A DNA stretch of 64,000 bases from the NCBI RefSeq assembly GCF_905147365.1, contig NC_056412.1, forward strand, positions 9,044,001 to 9,108,000. Direction: 5' to 3'. The notes under the pieces were generated by a model. It had not been told where the DNA came from and did no database searches. It saw only the letters and a program-made list of their open reading frames with translations. This DNA comes from Aricia agestis. Taxonomy: Eukaryota > Arthropoda > Insecta > Lepidoptera > Lycaenidae. Below, one piece after another: positions 49,001 through 60,400 of the stretch (within the stretch, counting starts at the first letter, position 1; each line of letters begins with the position of its first letter). The translations under genes and the position numbers were made by a program.

Positions 49001-50138
49001 GATTTTTCATATAATATTTATTTTAGTTATCATAATATCTTGTTAAGCAAACCCAGTTCTACCGGTTATGAAAGGAAATTTATATTCATTTTTACACTTG
49101 AAAATAAGCCCCTAATTGTTTAATTTTAAAACATAGATAGATACATTACTACATTATATTTCCGAGGGTCTGGCCTAACTAAAACAACAATATCTTAAAA
49201 TTTTCTCGATAGAAAAAAATCACAAAGATTTTTCATATAATATTATGTACCTATTGCCAAAACCGTGCATTATGTAAACTAAGACATTGTATAAAATTCT
49301 ATCACCGAGGGCCTGACCTGGTGGATTTTTAAAATGTTGTATTTATCGAGTTATTAAGAAAAAACAAATTTGGCGATAATTCCGCGTCGTCCTTTTTCAC
49401 CTGATGATGATGATGTTTGATTTTTTGCTTTACTTTACCAACCACTGACGTAGCCATTACCTGAACTCGGGTCTCTCCATCCAAAACACAAGTAAGCATT
49501 ATTTTTAATGCTTTTCCAGGTTTAGTCCTCGTTAGTGACGCCGTAGCCGCCCAGGGACTCGCTGACGGCAGCTACCACATCGGCCCACAAACTGTCACTG
49601 TAGAGGGTGGCCGCGCATATGTCTCTGGTACTAAAGTACTCTGCGGCAGCACCTCAGGGTTAGACCAGTGTGTGAAAGTTTTCAAGGAATCTACAGGTGA
49701 TTATTCTGTTTTTTTTTATTATTGTGAATAGTACATTACGCACCTAGGGCAGGAAAATAAGAAAATAAATGTCTCACAGATCACAGGTGATCTGTGTGCC
49801 GAGTGTGAGTTTTTTGTTTCACGTTCGATCGTGAACGCGTTTGGCGTTAGTAAACGCCAAACGTTTTCTGCTCTGAGTTGAGAAACATATTTTTAATGAT
49901 ATTCTTTGATGATATTCTTTTATGAGAACTAACGCTGGTGACAATATTAATTTCAGACTGTTCCCTGGAATATGCTCTTGAGACTGCATCCTTGCACCCT
50001 GCTAAAGCACTGGGTATCGAGAACAGGAAAGGAAACCTCAACTTTGGTTGCGACGCTGATTTTGTTATTCTCCATCCGGAGACATTGCAAGTTTTATCCA
50101 CCTGGATATCTGGAGAGTGCGTGTACAAAAAAGAATGA
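46092..50138 (+). CDS. AMDHD2: N-acetylglucosamine-6-phosphate deacetylase (AMDHD2-type), six exons
   Basis: The enzyme removes acetate from GlcNAc-6-phosphate, returning glucosamine-6-phosphate to amino-sugar metabolism in the cytosol; in insects this pathway borders chitin precursor supply. Predicted exons are 46092-46296, 46424-46698, 47461-47679, 48248-48383, 49520-49696 and 49957-50138, all with GT/AG borders and compatible phases, giving 397 aa (human about 409). The first ATG follows CACC. Amidohydrolase features in order are PGFIDIQIN (residues near 59-68), HLEGPF 136-141, GHS 204-206, THLFNAM 225-231, GIHTHP near 262-266 and VSDA 283-286, where Asp285 is the expected catalytic residue. 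Glu138, His205 and His226 are expected metal ligands. Intron 2 carries a SINE-like element, intron 3 a TA-flanked MITE and intron 4 a duplicated piggyBac-type MITE remnant. The gene is tail-to-tail with mei-P26. Confidence 0.93.
46747..47185 (+). mobile_element. SINE-like family A, copy 10, expanded minisatellite, in AMDHD2 intron 2
   Basis: This is the longest copy (about 440 bp). The internal CCCTTCCC/CCCCTATT array is expanded to about 170 bp at 46885-47055, versus roughly 40-70 bp in other copies. Head and 3' modules are intact, with a 7-base A-run. It is in sense orientation with the host gene. Confidence 0.9.
47760..48134. mobile_element. TA-flanked MITE in AMDHD2 intron 3
   Basis: The ends TACAGGGTGCTATTAAACC and the complement TACAGGGTGCAATTAAACG are inverted over about 28 bp with few mismatches. 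TA lies directly outside both ends (47760-47761 and 48133-48134). The GC-rich interior (47915-48000) includes a Pro-rich 67-codon frame that I consider meaningless. A Tc1/mariner-type origin is inferred from the TA duplication. Confidence 0.75.
48804..49435. mobile_element. piggyBac-type MITE remnant with 222-bp tandem duplication (AMDHD2 intron 4)
   Basis: GTTATCATAATATCTTGTTA recurs at 48804 and 49026, and the sequence between repeats almost identically with a 222-bp period (the second unit has an extra GATA). The duplicated part contains the family's GAAAATAAGCCCC and ATCTTAAAATTTTCTCGATA modules. The right part continues to CCGCGTCGTCCTTTTTCACC, but both terminal ends are lost. Confidence 0.75.
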
Positions 50139-50339
50139 TTGTGATAAGAATGTGATATGATTTTTTTTTATATTTCTAATTTTGTATGCTTGAAGCAACT
50201 ATATTATTATACGCATAAATGCGTGACTTACCAATTATATTATCTTTTATTGTCTGCAAATTATTTGAAACAAAATCATCATAATTTTCAACGTAAAACA
50301 AGCCTATAGGATTCGTTAATCGTTTCTGAATGTTCTGTG

Positions 50340-50461
50340 AATAAAAAAAATAGGGGCTCTCATTTTTCCAACTTTGAAACCTACAAAAGGTTTGCAACAT
50401 CTATAACGAGACATATTTACAACTTCTATGGCGTTTGACACAGCTAACATGTCACAATAAA
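50340..50461 (+). terminator. Candidate AMDHD2 poly(A) signals
   Basis: AATAAA occurs at 50340-50345 and again at 50456-50461, 200 and 318 bases past the AMDHD2 stop. I cannot tell which one is used. Confidence 0.55.
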
Positions 50462-50576
50462 ATTGTACTACTAAAAGTTTCCAAAAATGTGTGCCGCAAT
50501 GAATCGGTTAAAAACATTTAATATAAGGGATAAAGGGATCTTGAAAAAAAAGAATTTTCTAGTGGCATGGAAAATC

Positions 50577-50582
50577 TTTATT
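50577..50582 (-). terminator. Candidate distal poly(A) signal for mei-P26
   Basis: TTTATT on plus is AATAAA on the minus strand. It is the last such signal before the convergent AMDHD2 transcript. Use of this site would give a 3' UTR of about 6.8 kb. Confidence 0.4.
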
Positions 50583-50956
50583 GAAGTAAATATATTTATA
50601 AAGTCAGTACAATTTAAGTTCAATAGTTTCCAAAAATATTAAAGTGCAGGTTGCTGATCACCTGGCAATGTTAAATATGATTATTTCTTAATTAAAATAC
50701 AAGCTAATATTGAGAAAACTGTAATATGTGAATAATAACATGTATATACCTAAATAAAATCATGACAAAAATATATTTTAGGCAGGCTCTGAATTACACT
50801 GCTCTGTGCTGTTGTTATCCTGGCCACAGTTCACGACAAAAACTTAATAATTAAAATGCCGCAACGTCACGTGAAAATTTGTTCTCGTCGTAAATAACGA
50901 GATTAACACTGTCCAAACTCTCAGGTAACATTTGCGGCGAATAAATTTGGTCAAGG

Positions 50957-51056
50957 AAGATGTCAACTGGCTAGGGGCTAGGTCGCGCGCGCGCCCGCCT
51001 CGTGCCCGCTGCCCGCACTGCGCACGCCGCGGCGGCGAGTAGCCAGTTGATATCTT
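50957..51056. repeat. 100-nt hairpin with GC-rich loop
   Basis: AAGATGTCAACTGGCTA and TAGCCAGTTGATATCTT are inverted (16 of 17 pairs). The roughly 65-nt interior is almost all G and C (GGTCGCGCGCGCGCCCGCC). Either a small MITE or a structured UTR element. Confidence 0.55.
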
Positions 51057-53014
51057 CTTTTACAATAAAATCAATTTACAAACTATGCAATGTATATTAT
51101 TCATGTATACAATAATAATAGCTACGTGTATGAATGTATAATAATGTAAATACACTTTCATGAAAACAAAATAATATCATGGAATATTCAAAGAGCCAAA
51201 ATATTTGAGATTAAATCTACCTCGATACCGTTAACTTCTAAGATCTAGGCACAATGCAGCAGAGACTCCTGTATGGATAACAATAATTTCGTTGACTGTG
51301 GGGCAACATAACTCACTCGGCCGACTCCGCCCGACCGATCCCGTCCGACGGACTAACTATAAAATAATACTAAGCGTTCCTCGTGTTAGGCGCGACTAGA
51401 TTCGTGTAGTAACCTTGAGATATTGGTGGGATACATTTTCATTTTTGGTACGATCTTTGTATAGATATAATATGACTTAGCAATTTTGGAATGTAAAATA
51501 GGTCACTAAGATATAAATTTAGGATATCTACCATAAGAAACACTACGATCGATCACTGAATATAAAAAATAATAAAAATTGTATACAGATAACAGTCAAT
51601 AGATATAATAAAATCTGACGGGTCGGGCGGGCGGGGGGCGGCGCCCCGCACAGCTTGCCTCGTCGCAAGCCGCCCTCAAGGCAAACAACTCTACATCTAA
51701 TAAAACATCAACGTTACAATGTTCAAATCTTCACGGAGGGTATTGTCTGTAAGATATAATTTCGTGTCCGGAGTCCACTAATTACGTAACCCACGTGGAC
51801 TACATCTAAGTTAAAAATACTTTAACAGAATAAAATCATTGAGCAATATATTCTTATGAGAATATAATAGACATTTGCTCGGCTGCAACCTCTACGACAA
51901 AATCTCGTAATCCTAATATCAAATACCAATGCACACTCCACAAATGTCATTTTGAAATTGTAAATCAATTAAAATTATTATTTAAAATTAATAAGAACAA
52001 AAGAAATCTTTGGATTAAAAATTAAAATTTGCACTTCGCATGCATCTTTCACTCGAACGCGTACAGTAATTTGTTCAATCAACGTAAAATGACGAGAACT
52101 TAAAAAAATGTAAAACTAGTGTAATATACTTAAATCTATTTTGAAAAAACGAAAGCCATTTTAACGTAAAACTAAGCCGAGAGGAAAAAGCTGTAGCATA
52201 AACACTAACCATTCTCACATTACGTCAGATGCGAGACACCAGACTAGCCCGCTGCGCTGCACCGGGCCGTACGCGGAACGAGACGTTGTGACCTCCTGCA
52301 TCATTATCTCTATTCTCTTGTTATACATATTCGGGAACGGTTGCAATCTACAGTCTACAGAGTCTACACAATATGGCGTAGTGTGAGACGACAAGATTCA
52401 GTATGATATGTCTCGCAATTTACTGAACGATTTGCTACTCTCGAGTAAATAAATGGCCGCTTGTTTGGAAAAAATTATGCTTAAAAGTTATATAATCAAA
52501 CGAATTAAAAAATAATAGACTACGATACGTAAATACCAAGAGTTGTATAATATTAAAATATTTGTACTTTTACTGACTAAAGGAAAAACATTGGCAACTG
52601 CTAATAATCCTACGATTGTAAAAAAAATAACTTGTATAATGTAGATTGAAAATGGTCATCTCAAATTCGTTCACTCTAGATGTGGAATGCAATTAGAATT
52701 CTTTAACAATATTAAAAGGTATAATAATATATTAAATTTTTATAATCAGCTCAACAATGTATATAATCTATAATAATTTAAAAGCCTAGATCCAAACTGT
52801 GATATTTATTGCACAAGCACACTTGTGGCTTAAGATTCCGACCGGAATAGAGCTCACAACCTCGTTTGTTGGTTTCGAACGGTGGAGAAATAATGACGTC
52901 GGTGGTTAGGTGGGTGAAGTTAGAGAATACTAGGATACATAACACGTCGATCAGTCCAAAAGTAAAGTAGCAGCCGACGCTCGGGTGGCGTCGGTCGACG
53001 AAACAAATCGATCA

Positions 53015-53602
53015 CTACTCGTCAGGCAAGCCGGTGATCAGCTGACTGTGCCCTAACGGACGAAGGCCGCACATGACTAAATTAAATTGGCTGAACCCCA
53101 CCTCCAGACTCCCCGAGAATCCGCCCCCACGGAACGACTTACGAATTACCAACTTCGCGAGCTGCAAAAAAAGTGCAGCTCGCTCCGGCGCCACGCACTC
53201 CTGAACTCTAAAGTTTTGACCAAAGAGAAACTTCTTATGACTTAACGTAGAGTTCAGACGCAACTCGGCTTCGGGTCGCTCAGCAAAAGAATCCCGCAAG
53301 ACCAAACTCTCGATATAATAGTTGCAGCTCGGCAACTTCTCGACCACTTGTGCCCTAGACGGCGGCGGGCGAGTAAATAAAAGGGCAGAGCACACGCCGT
53401 ATTTTAAATGTGCAGGGAAAGTGGTTCGCCGTATGTTTTTTCGACTGAACATTTTCCAATACTGATTGAAGCGCTCATACGCGCGTATAAAATACGCCGT
53501 GCTCCACAGAACTGTGGTCTGGTTATGAATGAACAAGTCGAGTGTACTCGTCGCCATCGCCGCAATCGGTCGAGATGTCGCCGGGCCGCGGTGCAATGCC
53601 AC
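53015..53602 (-). other. 195-codon open frame inside the presumed 3' UTR, unproven
   Basis: A minus-strand frame of 195 codons ends in CGLRPLGHSQLITGLPDE. It has no domain I recognise, no upstream splice or promoter evidence, and several other long frames overlap it on both strands in this GC-richer patch. I list it because it is the longest unexplained frame in an otherwise repeat-poor region, and I do not call it a gene. Confidence 0.25.
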
Positions 53603-56600
53603 ATCTCAGTCGACTCCACGTGGAACCATCGAGCCGTGCTCGGTGCCGTAACATAGGCAATACGCCCACCTCCAATAGGGAGGGTAACACTAGAGCTCAC
53701 CTTGTGCGCTGCGAACCCCTACCTTACCGCATCACTTGGCATTAAACACGCAAACCCGCTACCCAGTACAGACCCCCCCCGAAAACCCTTACCACTAAAA
53801 TATTAATGTGACGACACAGATTCGTTTTAACACCACGCAATGCGATAACTACGTCTACTGAATTAATTTTTATTGCTGCATACATAAGGGAATATAGATT
53901 CGAGAGAAATATAATAATATTTACCAAAAATTGCTTTAAAGTGTATATAGGTAACTTTTAAGATTCCCGAGAAAGGCTACAGTAATGTACTCTAATGATA
54001 CAATTATTATCGAGTAACGTCAATGGACAATAAATACCATTCGACCTGCCAAAAACCTCACTAAGTGCTTACTTGCTACAGCAAGAATATACAGCCGAGC
54101 GGCGCGGCGAAAACCCGCCGCCCGCACACTACAGCCCCGCCCCGCGCCACCGCTGCGTCGCGACGCCCGCACACTAGCGTACCGCCCCGCGACGCCACGT
54201 GACCGGAGCGAAACCTGATACTGTCGCTTGTAAATCGATTGAAAAATACTAGTCCCTACAAAACTGCTACTTCCCTACTAGATACATGGCAAGAGCAAAG
54301 GAAACATCGTACACGAATCACTAAATATTTAAATTAACATAAAATTAACATACGAATCATAATACTTTACGCGTTCGGCCGAATAGGGAGCCGACGCGAA
54401 TTGAATCATTACAATAATTAATATTATATTATAATAACCTCGAATTGTTATTGAATTCACACATAAAATAGTATAATTTGTAAAATTATCCAAAACTTAT
54501 CACACCACTTTTTTAATAATTTTATGCAACCCTAAAGCGATATTAATTAGTAGCGTCAAACGCTCCCTTTGGGGCTCATATTAACTTCTATTTCGGTACG
54601 TTACGTCACTAACACACGAAAATTGGATATCAGATAACAAATTAAAAAAATGAACAGTTAATGATATAAAACCCTGAATATTATTAATAAACATAAAATT
54701 GACAACAATTAGTAACACAATATAATACAAATTACAATGAAATAATAATTACTATGCGCATGCACAAACATCGTAAGAAAATAATTTTGGCAGTAAAATT
54801 CGTAACACTAGTGGCCCACCCCGCCGGCCAAAATACTATTTAGACGTAGGCCATAATATATAATAATAAAACAAAAGAGAAAAAAAAAACAATTTAAAAA
54901 TCCGAGTATTATTCGAACCTACAACTACAATGTGTAGACGAAATTTATTCTAATTAATAATTAAAAAATTAAAATAAAATTCCCTAATCCTATCGGGACA
55001 AAAATCCTGAAACAAAATAACTTAAAAACAAGAAATATCAACCCAAAATATTAATCACTAATAAATAGAGGATTCACGAAGTAAAATGTCAAAAGACTAA
55101 TTACTGGTTCAAACTGGCTACTGTGTCGCGCCGCGCGCCTGCGACGTGCGACGTGCCGCACTCAGTTCCGAGACTTCTAATTTCCGTTCCTGCTCGTATC
55201 ACATCCGTACGGGCCGAGACGACAACAAATAAAATACTACTAATTAAGTACATACCTCAGATACAATCGCTAATGAGTACCTACATTACTGTTTACCGTT
55301 GGATGATAATAATATGGCTCCGAAAGTAAACAACGACTGATGAAACATTTTCATAAAATAGTTTATCTCTAAGCTAGGAAAGGAACTCCAACGGTCGAAC
55401 GCGGTGGTATATTCCAATATATTTTCGAATGCGATCAGCTTTTGAAACATCTAGAGAGCACTGACAAAACTCACGTTGCGAACTGAATATCACAAGACAG
55501 ATGGTTCGGTTAAGTACATATTTGCGTATTAAATTCGAGAAAATTCTATATAAAACACCTACCGTCATAATATACAATCTAGTCGCTGTCACAGAGTAAA
55601 ATTTTGATTTAGCAAATTAGGGTCTTTTGGTATGGAAGACGACAGTGTCGATGATAATTTAATACGCAAGCAGAATCTTGAACATAATATTATTGTCTCG
55701 AACATAAACCATATTATTATCACGTGCTAATTTCGATATAACTCTACAGCCAGCGTTATTAAGCCGAGGGATTCTCAATAAGAAACTCTAAACATTCAAC
55801 GTCCGACTACCTAACATGAACTTCAATTTGGAATAGTGTGGATAAATATAACCATATAAATATATAATTTGGCGCACTGTGTATAATATGAACTTCGAAC
55901 AAATAGTTTTGTAGAAATAAAATGTTTGCAATGGCACTTTTACGCTACATCGAATGAGAGTATAATAATATAATATATAAATCGGGTAATTATTAATTTT
56001 GTCAATCTATACAATAACTAACGTTTAATATTTTTCCCACATAAAGGTGCCATTTGAAACAGTTACATTTTCCACCCCTTCTAATTACGAGTAAACATTA
56101 CTTTTAGTTAAATAACAATGGCATCCCAATATAATTCTGTATCAGAATTTTCTAAAATTAACCAAACCGTACTATAATATTATATCATTATCATAGTAGC
56201 CTACTCATGAAAAAACTTTAAATAGGCTCTCAAAACAAGAGTACATGGAAAAAACATTTTGTATAGACACAAGAATTCTGTAAATGGTAAATATATTCAA
56301 CGGACAATATATAATATTGTATACGCGATTAACCTAAACTAGATGGCACGTAATTTAGTGTCGCCCCTTTGGTCAATAGGAAACTGGGTAAGTATCATAT
56401 AACAGAATTGTGCGTTCATACACTACGTTCTCAGCTCTAGGAATCCGTCTGCCAAATTCGTTACAAGCGAACCTATGGGTTACGATAAAAAGCCGCAAAC
56501 GCAAAACCGCGTCTACTCAAAATGCTAAAAAACTTATAAAATATGAATTCGACTCGACTCGAGCACATCCCTAGAAGATAGTTATATTGTCGAGCAACGA

Positions 56601-57418
56601 ACATCGTCTACTGAGGCGACACTTCCACGCAAACCCCTAATTGACATGTATTATTAACTTCACTCGAACTAGGAACCATACCAGCTGCTCAATTTAGAAA
56701 ATGAACGATAACCCCAGTCGTTGGAGCAGCGGCCGTGTGCCGATTGACGCTGACCGTGTTATGTCGCAGAGAACTGTGCTCCACTCCGCAATATAGTTTA
56801 CTTCACACTGGTCGCGGTAAATCGTCACAAAACCGATGTTTCAATACCACTGATTCACTCTTAAGCGACTGAGACCGCGTTAGCCGAAATAAATAATACT
56901 TGACAAAAAAGTTTGGTGGACACAACATTTTTGATAAGTTCTGTGAGAGTTTGAAATATCTATAGGAGTCTTATAATATACCACTTCAACGACTGGATTT
57001 TAAACTTAATTAAACAAAATATTGTATATTTATAGCCTAAACTTTGGATTTTCTGTTTACAACTAAATGCAACCACAAAAATGAGAAACGAAACAAACCA
57101 AAAACGCAAGTTTTTAGTACTTTGGGAAAAATATATTCATATCCAAAAGCAGTGAAATCAGTATAGTAGTAAATGTTACATATAAATTTGATAAATTCCA
57201 AATTTCAACTAGGATAGAGAGTAGCAAGCGAATTAGGATGGAAGCCACTGCTATTGGATATAATGACTTACATGAAATTAAACACGAAACAACAATAAGT
57301 AGTCAAATACTGGTTTAGCAAAAAAGGTTAGCTTTGTAAAAACAGCAATTAAATATAATATATAGGGAATAAATGTGAGATCTTGTAGTATGCAGACTTA
57401 CAGCCATCGAGTCATTCC

Positions 57419-60400
57419 TCAGACGATATACAGGGTGTTGAGGACTAGAACGTGGTGGTTATTCTTAGCCAGAGTGACGATGTAGCCCTCGGAGGTGATC
57501 TTCAAGCCGCAGCAGCGAGACACCTGAAAATATATTATATTAAAAGTACAATTACAAAATCTTGCTAAATTATTATGTAATATTTAAAGTAAATAATACA
57601 TAATAATTTAAAACAGATTATTCATGGCAATTTGAAACGAAAATGAGAGGAAATTATGCAAAACAAAATCAATATTGATTGAAGTACATTTCGGTACAAT
57701 CAATATTACACCATTATTTACGTTCTTTTAACGTTGTAGTCACAACATTTTGGAATATATTTTAATATACATCGTCCCCGTTTCTCCGGTGGTATGTACC
57801 TTCACGTAGGGGCATTCGAATTCAGTGACGAGCACGCCGTCTCGCGAAAAGACGGCGACGTGGAACTTGTTGCCGTGCGAGTCGCCGATCAGCACGTCGC
57901 CGGCGTCCGACACGTCGATGCCGTTGGGGAAGTTCGTGACGTTCTCGCATCCGATGCGCCGCAGGAAATGCCCCTCCTCGTCGAAAACAACGACGCAGTG
58001 ACCCTTGAAGTCGCAAACGTAGAACTCCTTGCCTGGAACGCGCGATTGTACATGCATCAATAATAATAATGGGCCAAGAACTACTGGAGCAATTTTTATA
58101 GCAATATTTGGCACTTATATAGAGTAGACCACGTGAAAGGAGTATTTATAGCCATTTTTATTCGAAAATGTACGGTTTCTGTGAAATCCCTAAGTTACGC
58201 GGGGGAAGCCGCGCGGGACATCTAGCGGTATAATAATAATAGCAGTAGTAATTGTGTTTTCGTTTTATACTATTTGGTGTAATGTGTAGTGTAGGTCCAT
58301 TCATTGCTGGTGGTGAAGTCATTAACATTTCAATTTCAAAAATTAGTTGACTTTCAAATCTGTTACCTGCCTGAATCCATCGGTTTATATACGCAAACTG
58401 TTTCAGATAGCTTACAATTATTGCATATCCTCTGGATACATGTCTACATGGCCTATCTGTTTTAATGTTATAAGAGTAACTGAGACACTTCAGCACCATA
58501 AAAATATTAAAATAGCTGCTACATTATAGCTGGCATGGTTTCAGTGACACGGGCCACCAACACTCGTGTAAAAGATATATTATTTTTTAGTGAAATAAGG
58601 GGGCAAACGAGCAAACGGGTCACCTGATGGAAAGTAACTTCCGTCGCCCATGGACACTCGCAGCATCAGAAGAGCTGCAGGTGCGTTGCCGGCCTTTTAA
58701 GAGGAAATAGGGTAATAGGGAAGGGAAGGGAAGGGAATTGGGCCTCCGGTAAACTCACTCACTCGGCGAAACACAGCGCAAGCGCTGTTTCACGCCGGTT
58801 TTCTGTGAGAACGTGGTATTTCTCCGGTCGAGCCTGCCTATTTGTGCCGAAGCATGGCTCTCCCACGTATTATATTTTACATAATATACCTGTATACACA
58901 TGAGGACTCGACAGGCTTTTTGTTAGAAACTCGTCTCACCGCTGATAGCAATGTCGGAGGGTTCCCGCATGCACTCGCTGCAGTCGAACCAGCTCAGCAG
59001 GTCGCCGTCTTCGGACAGGATGAACACGGTCGGAGTCACGCTGTCCACGGCGACGATTAACCCCTCCGCCGTTACAGCGAGGCCAGCTACGATGTCTATG
59101 AAGCGCACCTACAATAATAAAGTGCTATCAGAGAAGTTGATTCAAGATGGCGGACGTAATTAGGTGGTGTCGACGTTAAACCCTGCTGACAGATCACGAC
59201 GAAGATTGAATTATACATATAAACTAGAGATCGCCCAATGGTCGAAATTCGACCTTAGTTTCAACGACATTAGGACTACTACCTATATTTTGTAAAAAAA
59301 TATTAACTAAAATATCATAATATTTTTTTTAACTCTTGTCTCACAGACTCAGCTGATCTAAGACTGGCCGTGTAAGCATTGTCTAATAGTATCTAAGATT
59401 CAATAAAAAAAAACTACACTTAATCCATTTTCAATTTGTCACCTTGTTGTCAACAGACTTCAACCATAAATAAAAGAGTATAATTCGTATTTATAGGCTT
59501 GTCACTCAAAAGTGTGTGTTGTAGTGTGTGTAATGTTTTATTTGTTAAAAAATGTATCATAAAAGCATAATTTCAAAATAATATTAGCTCGATGCACTCC
59601 TTCACCATATAAACTATAACTGTGCAAAATTTCATTCACCTATGTTTCCTCATTTTTCGTCAAAAGGGATACAAAGTTTTTGGCTCATGTTTTAATATAC
59701 ATTATTTGTTAATTTATTTTTTAATATTATTATTTTTAATTTAGTATATCCTTTGTATTGTAGTGTACATAGCTGGACTTCGTTTTAAAACCATTTTTTT
59801 ATATTATTATGTACAATTACTCTTAGTTTATGAGTTTTTGACTTGTTTACTTTTTGATAGATTGTGTCATCACTCATCATATTAAATTAATTCGACTTGA
59901 CCTTTAAATTAAATTACATTAAATTTTAATTAAAAAAAAGAAGTCCAGCTATATACACTACAATACAAAGGATATAATAAATTAAAATTAATGTGGACAT
60001 ATTTTATAATTTATTTCTCTGCACCTTCCAAATCAAAAGTCGGGCAAGCCTTTAGCCTCGCACTTTTGCCACCTTGCTCGCTTCAGTATTAAAACCCTTA
60101 ATTATTTTTAAAAACATAGCCACAAATTAAATGAGTTCATATAAATTTAAAATAATTTTGAACCTGACCCTCGTGCCATAACGATAGTGAAAATATGAGA
60201 AGAATAAAATAAAATAAATTAGTTAGATATAATTAACATACAGACCATTATTTACCTTCCTTATATCTGAAGGTAAATAATGGTCTGTATGTTATATTAT
60301 GTAGGAAAATGATAACAGTTGATCACCTAAATTCTGTCACCACTTCACCAGTATTAACATAAATTATACATGATACGAATATTATTTACAGAAATACGAA

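Larger units (their letters stand above)
50583..57418 (-). other. mei-P26: Presumed long 3' UTR of mei-P26
   Basis: No gene is recognised in 6.8 kb. SINE-like family A, the TTAA MITEs, dispersed repeats B-I and LINE tails, all frequent elsewhere, are absent here, although one hairpin at 50957-51056 is MITE-like. The stretch follows the mei-P26 stop on the same strand and ends at a minus-strand AATAAA. GC-rich islands occur at 50980-51040, 51615-51680, 54090-54205 and 55120-55165. Alternatives are unannotated intergenic DNA or an unseen non-coding gene. Confidence 0.5.

Noticed and set aside
57822..58016. Arg-rich frame over mei-P26 exon 7, and opposite-strand frames over 58951-63223
   Set aside because: They are shadow frames of real mei-P26 exons in other registers.
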